A DNA stretch of 5,027 nucleotides. Source: Bacteroidota bacterium. GTDB taxonomy: Bacteria; Bacteroidota; Bacteroidia; Bacteroidales; JAAYUG01. The stretch is taken from NCBI GenBank assembly GCA_021812865.1, contig JAKAMP010000265.1, positions 1 through 5,027 of the forward strand. Reading direction: 5' to 3'. Shown here one piece after another: positions 1 to 5,027 of this stretch. A program made the position numbers and the translations under genes. The notes beneath the pieces were generated by a model. That model was given only the letters and a program-made list of their open reading frames with translations. It was not told where the DNA came from and made no database searches. Position 1 is the stretch's first letter; every line of letters begins with the position of its first letter.

Positions 1-2462
1 ACCTCAAACTGCTTTATGCCCGCATCGGCAAAACATATTCCCCTAAATCGGGAAAACTTGTCAAGAAGCATTCGGTGACCGATGTGGTAAACCACATCCT
101 GTCATTCCCTGATGAAGCCAGGCTGATCCTGCTTACCCGCCTGCGCCCGGAACAGGGAGACATGGTGGCGATTCTGGCGGGGCTCGAAAAACAAGGATTT
201 CTGCGCGTCAAGATGGAGAATGAGATTGTCCGTATTGATGAAATTCCTGAAGCCGAAAGAAAACGCCTGACGCCGGAAAAAATTCTTATAGTGGTTGACC
301 GGGTGGTCGTAACGCGTAACGAAGACGCCCTGGCCCGGTTCGGCGACAGCGTGCAAACGGCCTTCGAACTTGGCGGGGGCGATTGCTACGTTCTTGATGC
401 GGCTAAACCCGGAAGTACGCCGGAACATTGCTCCGACCGTGACGAAGCCGATGGAAAACGCTTTGAAGACCCCAATGTGGACATGTTCAGCTTTAACAGT
501 CCGGTTGGTGCATGCCCTGTGTGCGAAGGCTATGGCTCGACCATTGGGATCGACGAAAATCTGGTAATTCCGAACAAGGGACTTTCAGTTTACCAGGATG
601 CTGTGGTTTGCTGGAAAGGAGAAAAGATGCAGCGCTGGAAGGAAAAACTGATTTTTGCCGCCGATAAGTATAATTTTCCTGTTCACAAGCCCTATGGCGA
701 ACTGACTGAAGAACAAAGGAAAATGCTATGGGAAGGCACAAAAGGATTCAAGGGCATCGATGATTTTTTTGCATACCTCGAGGAGAAAAAATATAAGATT
801 CAGTACCGGGTGATGTTGTCACGCTACCGCGGACGCACTACCTGCCCGGCCTGCAAGGGCAGCCGCCTGAAACCTGAAACTTCCTGGGTTAAGGTTGGGG
901 GCAAATCCATGCAGGAACTCGTTCTCATACCGGTGGATGAACTTCATGCCTTCATCGTCAAAATGAAACTCAGTCAGCATGAAAAGGAAATTGCCGGAAG
1001 AATTCTCGTGGAGATCGACAGCCGCTTAGGCTACCTTCTCGATGTGGGGCTTGGTTATCTAACCATGAACAGGGTTTCTTCAACCTTGTCGGGTGGCGAA
1101 TCCCAGCGCATCAATCTTGCAACTTCTTTGGGAAGCAGCCTGGTGGGTTCCATGTATATTCTCGATGAACCCAGCATAGGCCTCCATACACGCGATACTG
1201 CCCGCCTGATTACCGTGTTGAAAAAGCTCAGGGATATTGGGAATACCGTGATCGTGGTTGAACATGATGAGGAAATCATCAGGGCCGCCGATCATATCAT
1301 CGACATTGGCCCTCTTGCAGGCAGGCTGGGCGGACAAATTATGTATAACGGGAAACTGTCGGGACTGGGCAAAAACAAGGAAAGCCTCACTGCACAGTAC
1401 TTATCAGGTGAGATGAGCATACCCGTTCCTTCGAGAAGAAGGAAATGGAACAGTTTTCTTGCGCTGAAAGGAGTGAGGGAAAACAATCTCAAAGGGGTTG
1501 ATACGAGGATTCCGTTGCATGTACTTACCGTAGTTACTGGTGTGAGCGGTTCAGGAAAGTCATCCCTCATCAATGATGTGCTCTATCCGGCAATCATGAA
1601 AAGACTGAATGGTTTTTCCGAGCGTGTGGGCCTTCACGACAGCTTGAACGGTGATGTGGATACCATCGCCTCGGTCGAAATGGTGGATCAGAATCCAATC
1701 GGCAGATCCTCCCGTTCCAACCCGGTAACCTATATCAAGGCTTACGATGAAATAAGGAAACTGTTTGCCGACCAGCCTTCGGCGGGGCATTTTGGTCTTA
1801 CTGCCTCCCATTTTTCATTCAATATTGACGGTGGACGATGCGAGGAATGCCTTGGTGAAGGCACCATTCATGTAGAAATGCAATTCATGGCCGATGTTCA
1901 GCTGGTTTGCGAAAGCTGCCATGGCAAACGGTTCAAAGATGAGGTGCTGGAAATAACTTACCAGGGACTTAATATTTATGATATCCTGGAATTGACAGTT
2001 GAGGATGCCATTGAGTTTTTTAGCAGAACAAAGGGAACCACACAGAGGCGTATCGTAGACAAGCTTCAGACACTTGCCATGGTGGGACTGGGGTATCTCA
2101 AGCTGGGACAGTCCTCAAGCACCCTGAGCGGGGGTGAAAGTCAGCGAGTGAAACTGGCGTCCTTTCTGGGTAAAGAAAGCAGCCATGGTCACACGCTTTT
2201 CATCTTCGATGAACCCACCACCGGTCTGCATTTTCATGATATTCATAAACTGCTGGAATCGATCAATGCGCTGGTTGATCATGGTCATTCGGCAGTCATG
2301 ATCGAGCACAATATGGAGGTTATAAAATGCGCCGACTGGATCATTGACCTGGGACCGGAAGGCGGCAAGAACGGGGGGAAAATTGTATTTGAGGGAACCC
2401 CCGAGGATCTCATTTCAAACAAAAATTCATATACCGGTCAGTATCTCGCGTCCAAGCTGTAA
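1..2462 (+). CDS. uvrA: UvrA, excinuclease ABC subunit A (5'-truncated by window edge)
   Basis: UvrA is the ATP-dependent damage sensor of nucleotide excision repair; as a dimer it scans DNA and loads UvrB. The frame is open from the first full codon (position 3) to TAA at 2460-2462, giving 819 visible residues. Family length near 940 implies that about 115-120 N-terminal residues, including the first Walker A, lie outside. Visible in order: the UvrB-binding region (about 60-400), a CPVC pair (513-524), a CPAC pair (843-854), ABC signature LSGGESQR (1086-1109), Walker B YILDEP (1155-1172) and switch His (1263), then second-domain Walker A GVSGSGKS (1539-1562), zinc module CEEC-X19-CESC (1839-1919), signature LSGGESQ (2124-2144), Walker B FIFDEP (2199-2216) and His (2307). 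Keeping the UvrB-binding region argues against the short class II UvrA. Both signatures read GGESQ where E. coli has GGEAQ, and the first CxxC of the E. coli N-terminal zinc module is not seen. Bacteroidota may carry more than one UvrA paralogue, so which copy this is remains open. No frameshift is seen. Confidence 0.97.
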   Translation, partial: LKLLYARIGKTYSPKSGKLVKKHSVTDVVNHILSFPDEARLILLTRLRPEQGDMVAILAGLEKQGFLRVKMENEIVRIDEIPEAERKRLTPEKILIVVDRVVVTRNEDALARFGDSVQTAFELGGGDCYVLDAAKPGSTPEHCSDRDEADGKRFEDPNVDMFSFNSPVGACPVCEGYGSTIGIDENLVIPNKGLSVYQDAVVCWKGEKMQRWKEKLIFAADKYNFPVHKPYGELTEEQRKMLWEGTKGFKGIDDFFAYLEEKKYKIQYRVMLSRYRGRTTCPACKGSRLKPETSWVKVGGKSMQELVLIPVDELHAFIVKMKLSQHEKEIAGRILVEIDSRLGYLLDVGLGYLTMNRVSSTLSGGESQRINLATSLGSSLVGSMYILDEPSIGLHTRDTARLITVLKKLRDIGNTVIVVEHDEEIIRAADHIIDIGPLAGRLGGQIMYNGKLSGLGKNKESLTAQYLSGEMSIPVPSRRRKWNSFLALKGVRENNLKGVDTRIPLHVLTVVTGVSGSGKSSLINDVLYPAIMKRLNGFSERVGLHDSLNGDVDTIASVEMVDQNPIGRSSRSNPVTYIKAYDEIRKLFADQPSAGHFGLTASHFSFNIDGGRCEECLGEGTIHVEMQFMADVQLVCESCHGKRFKDEVLEITYQGLNIYDILELTVEDAIEFFSRTKGTTQRRIVDKLQTLAMVGLGYLKLGQSSSTLSGGESQRVKLASFLGKESSHGHTLFIFDEPTTGLHFHDIHKLLESINALVDHGHSAVMIEHNMEVIKCADWIIDLGPEGGKNGGKIVFEGTPEDLISNKNSYTGQYLASKL

Positions 2463-2466
2463 TCAT

Positions 2467-2493
2467 GGCTGCCCATACGGGAGCTTCATTTTT
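2467..2493 (+). terminator. Probable intrinsic terminator of uvrA
   Basis: Five bases after the uvrA stop, GCTGCCC (2468-2474) pairs with GGGAGC (2479-2484) around the four-base loop ATAC. This makes a six-pair stem with a single bulged G at 2471; a further G-T pair (2467/2485) is possible. It is followed by the T-rich run TTCATTTTT to 2493. The T run is on the + strand side only, so it would stop uvrA transcription but not the convergent DUF4197 gene, whose stop codon (2488-2486) it overlaps. The bulge and the interrupted T run make it weaker than the terminator at 3417-3445. Confidence 0.55.
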
Positions 2494-3403
2494 GACCGAA
2501 TACTCTTTTAAGAATATTGCCTACCGATGTAGAAGCCCAATTTACCGGGTCCTTCCTGATGAGTTTCTCCTGCTCACCTACCTTCAGGAATAATCCGTCC
2601 AGGGCTTTAGCCGTGGCGTAGCCCGACAGGTCAGTATTCACGGGCTTCAGTCCTGCCACCTTACCCGGGACAGAAGAGGCAACCTTATTATATGCGCCGG
2701 TGAGGTTATTCCAAGCGCTGTTGGCCGATATTCCTGCCACGAGCTTTTTATCGAGCGATTGATTCAGTTTTGGGCTGAATGCCTGGTACAGGGCCTGGTA
2801 TGTAGTAGACCGCAGGTAATGGGTGGCGGCGAGGGAATCAAAAGCAGTGGACTGGCTTTGCTCGGCCGGGTTGGAGCCTTTCAGAATAGCCCAGGCGTCG
2901 CTAAAGCTGAGGTTGGTTATCGCCTGCCTGAAGATGGGGCCTGCTTCGTTTGCGGCATCTTCGGCAGCCCTGTTCATCGAGAGTACGACATTATCAATGA
3001 GCTTCTTTACGCCGATGGCCGCAAGCAGCGGCTTGTTGGCATTCTCAGTGATCTCCCTGGCTTCAGGAGGCAGAAGAATCTTAACGGCTGCATCTTTGAA
3101 ATACCCGTCGGTAAGATGCAATTTTGTTGAAGAACTGTCGGTTCCAACGATAAGGGCAGTTTTCAGGCCCTGGATCACTTCGTCGAGGGTAAGCGGAGCA
3201 GGGCTGACTGACCCTGCCAGGGGAGCCAACTGGTTCAGTACTTCGCAGGATACCAGAAGGCCAGCCAGAAGCAAGGACAGTAAAACCGTTTTTCGCAGTA
3301 TTTTTCGCTTTTTAGTTCCGGATGAAAAATTCAAGTTATGGACTTTTTCCGGGGAAGAGACTGTTTCTCTGTACTTCTTGCTATGCCGGGCGGAAGTTTT
3401 CAT
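2486..3403 (-). CDS. DUF4197 family lipoprotein
   Basis: This is an exported protein of the DUF4197 family, whose function is not known to me. Family features recognised by eye (numbering from the ATG at 3403): TLDEVIQGLKTAL at 72-84, the TDGYFKDAAVKI stretch at 98-109, SMNRAAEDAA at 142-151, and ALDGLFLKVGEQE near 267. A hydrophobic run ends in the lipobox LVSC with Cys53, preceded by a basic KKRKILRK stretch, so the mature protein of about 253 residues should be lipid-anchored in the periplasm or outer membrane. The start is doubtful. The ATG at 3403 gives a 52-residue leader, long for a lipoprotein signal, and lies only 13 bases after the T run of the upstream gene's terminator. A TTG at 3334-3332 would give a normal 29-residue signal peptide (Cys at 30) and a 282-residue precursor. 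No ATG occurs between them. I see no convincing promoter for either start. The gene ends 23 bases from the convergent uvrA stop. Confidence 0.9.
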   Translation of the reverse strand: MKTSARHSKKYRETVSSPEKVHNLNFSSGTKKRKILRKTVLLSLLLAGLLVSCEVLNQLAPLAGSVSPAPLTLDEVIQGLKTALIVGTDSSSTKLHLTDGYFKDAAVKILLPPEAREITENANKPLLAAIGVKKLIDNVVLSMNRAAEDAANEAGPIFRQAITNLSFSDAWAILKGSNPAEQSQSTAFDSLAATHYLRSTTYQALYQAFSPKLNQSLDKKLVAGISANSAWNNLTGAYNKVASSVPGKVAGLKPVNTDLSGYATAKALDGLFLKVGEQEKLIRKDPVNWASTSVGNILKRVFGQK

Positions 3404-3416
3404 AAGCGGGTGAATG

Positions 3417-3445
3417 AAAAAAAAAGCCTATGCAAATACATAGGC
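3417..3445 (-). terminator. Intrinsic terminator of the lipoprotein / secreted-protein operon
   Basis: A perfect seven-base inverted repeat, GCCTATG (3426-3432) and CATAGGC (3439-3445), flanks a six-base loop. On the - strand it is followed at once by nine T residues (A run at 3417-3425 on the given strand). It lies 21 bases beyond the stop of the secreted-protein gene (3467). This is the classical form of a rho-independent terminator and ends the two-gene transcript, separating it from the DUF4197 gene downstream. Confidence 0.85.
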
Positions 3446-3466
3446 CGGAAATAAGTTCTATGGAAA

Positions 3467-3919
3467 TTATTTCTTAATGTCCTTGAAGCCAAACATGATG
3501 GCAACGCAACCCTGTTGGGGGTTTGCTTCGCTACTGGTGCCTGAGGTCAAAACTTTTACCACTATCTTGAGCTGTTGGCTTGACTCGAGCTTGAAATCCC
3601 ACGACCGGGCATAGTTGTTTGTTTTATTATCATACAGAACATTCCGGTTTGCATCGATAACCTTAAATTGAATATCGGGAAGCGCATCGGTACCACAAAT
3701 GGCAATCCGATATTGCTGGTCAGAATAGAAAGTTTTATACAATTCGGCTTCTTCTCCTTCAGTAAGGATGGCGGCGTGATAATTCCCGTCGTGGATATAA
3801 TCACCCAGTTCGGTCTTGCATACTTTCTTTGCAAATCCTTTACACTGGGCGTGAATTTCCGGAGAATATGCAAATAAAAGAAGGATGAATGCAACCGCAG
3901 CCAGTACTGTTCTTTTCAT
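3467..3919 (-). CDS. Small secreted protein of unknown function, four mature cysteines
   Basis: This 150-residue protein resembles uncharacterised exported proteins I associate with Bacteroidota; I know no function or family name. The N-terminus is a standard Sec signal: MKRT, then a hydrophobic core (residues 5-18) and a likely cleavage after Ala24 (EIHA / QCKG). Cys26 follows closely, but HAQC is not a lipobox, so a soluble periplasmic or secreted product is more likely than a lipoprotein. The mature part has Cys26, Cys34, Cys75 and Cys138, enough for two disulfides. From residue about 58 the pattern alternates polar and hydrophobic residues (YRIAICG at 70-76, FKVID at 85-89, LKIVVKV at 117-123, VAIMFGF at 139-145). 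This suggests a single beta-sandwich domain, perhaps similar to pre-peptidase C-terminal folds; that is inference from pattern only. The ATG start is set by the signal peptide. It begins 12 bases after the upstream lipoprotein gene ends and is followed by a strong terminator, so it is the last gene of that operon. Confidence 0.85.
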   Translation of the reverse strand: MKRTVLAAVAFILLLFAYSPEIHAQCKGFAKKVCKTELGDYIHDGNYHAAILTEGEEAELYKTFYSDQQYRIAICGTDALPDIQFKVIDANRNVLYDNKTNNYARSWDFKLESSQQLKIVVKVLTSGTSSEANPQQGCVAIMFGFKDIKK

Positions 3920-3931
3920 AAGGCAAACTTT

Positions 3932-4855
3932 TTAAATAATGAAGTTACTTCTGATGGCTTTTACTTTACTGACGAGTTCTTTGAAAACTTCAGGAGTGAT
4001 TTTGATTTCCGATTTTGATTTCAGTGTGGTAACCTTAGTTGCCTCATCGTATACAGGTTCAATTTTTGAGGTCTTGATCGTTATTTTGTCGAATACACTC
4101 TTGAGTTCGTTTATCTGGGGAAGAACTGCCGCCACATCTGTATTGGTTTTATAATCGTCCAGTAGGCGGATCACAATATCTAGGGAAAGTTTCTGGTCAA
4201 CGATTCTCTCTACCAGCTTGTTGTCCTTAACAGGAGCATCGCCAACCAGCTGAGTAGCAATATAAAGACCTTCAACCCATCCGCCTACCAGCATAACGGC
4301 TGCCTGTGATGCCCTGTCATTGTCTTTCAGAAAGGAGCTCGACGACATAAAGGTTTCCGAGATGATGTCCATGATGGCATCGCGGTTATTCACATTTTCC
4401 TCCAGGCGTGCAATGGTGTTGTTATCGATGGCATCGAGAATGCCCATGCGGTCGGCAACTTTTTTGGCTGCTCCCATATAATCGATGGCAGTCTGCGTCT
4501 GATCAAAAAGGCTGGCGAAGCTCAGATCGGTGGAGTAGATGCCGAGATTGAGAGCCATGCTCTTGTTCGTCGTATAATTGTCGACATTTTTCAGGGGATT
4601 GAGCAAGTTCGCATCGTATTTTGCCCCGGCAGTCTTAATGAGCATGGCTGTTTCAAGGGGAGAAGGCAGGGAGTAAAATATTTTCTTGGCCTCGTTGATG
4701 TCAGAAAACAATTCTTTATTTACTTCCGACTGGTCGACAGTCACCTCATCTGTGGTTTTCTTGTTTCCCTTGGATTGGCAATTGTTCAGCAAAAACAAAA
4801 CCATGCCAAAAAATAAAACCTGCAAGGTTCTCTGGAAGAGGATTTTCATCCGCAT
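3932..4855 (-). CDS. Lipoprotein of unknown function, largely helical
   Basis: This is a 307-residue exported protein. It resembles conserved hypothetical proteins that I recall from Bacteroidota, but I know no function. The start MRMKILFQR and hydrophobic segment (residues 11-23) lead to a lipobox-like LNNC with Cys26. Asn just before the Cys is less usual than Gly, Ala or Ser, so lipidation is likely but not certain. The residues after Cys (QSKGNKK) lack the acidic cluster described for surface-exported Bacteroidota lipoproteins, so an inner-leaflet, periplasm-facing position is the better guess. The body looks almost wholly helical: SLPSPLETAMLI near 62-73, NKSMALNLGIYSTDLSFASL near 97-116, and VGGWVEGLYIATQL near 190-203 are the most distinctive stretches. 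There are no recognisable catalytic motifs and no cysteine beyond the lipobox. ATGs at 4855 and 4849 are both possible starts; they differ by two residues. It is the first gene of a pair with the secreted-protein gene 12 bases downstream. Confidence 0.88.
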   Translation of the reverse strand: MRMKILFQRTLQVLFFGMVLFLLNNCQSKGNKKTTDEVTVDQSEVNKELFSDINEAKKIFYSLPSPLETAMLIKTAGAKYDANLLNPLKNVDNYTTNKSMALNLGIYSTDLSFASLFDQTQTAIDYMGAAKKVADRMGILDAIDNNTIARLEENVNNRDAIMDIISETFMSSSSFLKDNDRASQAAVMLVGGWVEGLYIATQLVGDAPVKDNKLVERIVDQKLSLDIVIRLLDDYKTNTDVAAVLPQINELKSVFDKITIKTSKIEPVYDEATKVTTLKSKSEIKITPEVFKELVSKVKAIRSNFII

Positions 4856-4908
4856 AATCGTTTTGTTTAGTTAACAGGCTATAGTGTCGTAGATAACATT
4901 AAGCTGAG

Positions 4909-4939
4909 TAAAATTAACATAATATTTTGAAAATACAAT
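4909..4939 (-). promoter_or_regulatory. Candidate Bacteroidota-type promoter for the lipoprotein operon
   Basis: On the - strand, ATTG (4939-4936) is followed after 19 bases by TAATTTTA (4916-4909). Bacteroidota promoters commonly have TTG or TTTG near -33 and TAnnTTTG near -7 with about 19-21 bases between. Here TTG is present and the -7 box has one mismatch (final G to A). Transcription would start some tens of bases before the ATG at 4855. The surroundings are AT-rich, so a chance match is possible. Confidence 0.35.
4923..4935. promoter_or_regulatory. AT-rich palindrome, possible operator
   Basis: TATTTT-G-AAAATA is a perfect six-base inverted repeat around one central base. It sits wholly between the two boxes of the promoter candidate at 4909-4939, a place where a bound dimeric regulator would block transcription. 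Such short AT palindromes arise by chance in AT-rich spacers, so this is only suggestive. Confidence 0.2.
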
Positions 4940-4968
4940 ATTCAATCTGTCCAGAGCCTGCTGTTCAG

Positions 4969-5027
4969 TCAATATTGAAAAGCTTTGTCTGTAAGCAGTT
5001 CGTGGTACTGAGGATCCAGGTCTTTCT
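4969..5027 (-). CDS. Possible 3' end of an upstream gene (18 codons visible)
   Basis: Entering from the right edge on the - strand, the frame that starts at 5025 reads KDLDPQYHELLTDKAFQY and then TGA (4971-4969). The composition is that of a normal soluble protein end, and the codons are ordinary for the neighbourhood (CTG, CAG, GAC, TAC). A second frame from 5026 stays open for 51 codons to TAA at 4873-4871, but its first part uses CGA, CCA, GGA and AGA codons and reads less naturally. Too little is visible to name a product; the gene could also end outside the window. Confidence 0.35.
   Translation of the reverse strand, partial: KDLDPQYHELLTDKAFQY

Noticed and set aside
2823..3413. 196-codon open frame on the + strand, opposite the DUF4197 gene
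   Set aside because: It lies wholly antisense to a gene with clear family motifs and a lipoprotein signal. Its own translation has no recognisable domain or export signal.
3433..3440. TGTATTTG on the - strand, one mismatch from the TAnnTTTG promoter box, as a promoter for the DUF4197 gene
   Set aside because: It forms the loop and inner stem of the strong terminator, and there is no TTG box at the right distance upstream.
3562..3894. 110-codon open frame on the - strand within the secreted-protein gene
   Set aside because: It is a shifted frame inside a gene with a clear signal peptide and operon position. It lacks any feature of its own.
4945..4970. Possible hairpin after the stop at 4969 as a terminator of the right-edge gene
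   Set aside because: Only broken three-base pairings (CTG/CAG) can be formed and no T run follows.
1..5027. CRISPR array, insertion sequence, tRNA or rRNA, phage or defence genes
   Set aside because: There are no spaced repeats, no transposase or terminal inverted repeats, no tRNA-like cloverleaf and no defence domain. Nearly every base is accounted for by ordinary genes.

Overview
The window looks like a stretch of ordinary chromosome from a member of the Bacteroidota, probably a Bacteroidales or Marinilabiliales relative. The reasons are the Bacteroidota-style sequence of the UvrA protein, two exported lipoprotein-type products, a small secreted protein of a type I associate with this phylum, and a promoter candidate that fits the TTG / TAnnTTTG style better than the -35/-10 style of Proteobacteria. 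This is judged from recalled family resemblance, not from a search.

Layout: on the + strand, positions 1-2462 carry the 3' six-sevenths or so of a uvrA gene (DNA-damage recognition ATPase of nucleotide excision repair). Its N-terminus lies outside the window. A hairpin followed by T residues directly after its stop is its probable terminator and runs into the end of the convergent gene. All remaining genes are on the - strand. Read in their own direction they are: the end of a possible gene at the right edge (stop near 4969); a 307-residue lipoprotein of unknown function (4855-3932); a 150-residue secreted cysteine-containing protein of unknown function (3919-3467), only 12 bases after the lipoprotein gene and surely in the same transcript; a strong intrinsic terminator (3445-3417); and a DUF4197-family lipoprotein (3403-2486, with a possibly later start), which ends 23 bases from the uvrA stop.

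How they work together: UvrA acts in the cytoplasm with UvrB and UvrC and has no evident link to the - strand genes. The lipoprotein and the secreted protein form a two-gene export unit whose products would both leave the cytoplasm, but nothing in the sequence tells their job. The DUF4197 gene lies on the same strand but is cut off from that pair by the terminator.

I found no mobile element, CRISPR array, RNA gene, defence system or other clearly new system. The best lead for something undescribed is the conserved-looking pair of exported proteins. The main annotation problems are the DUF4197 start and the identity of the right-edge reading frame.
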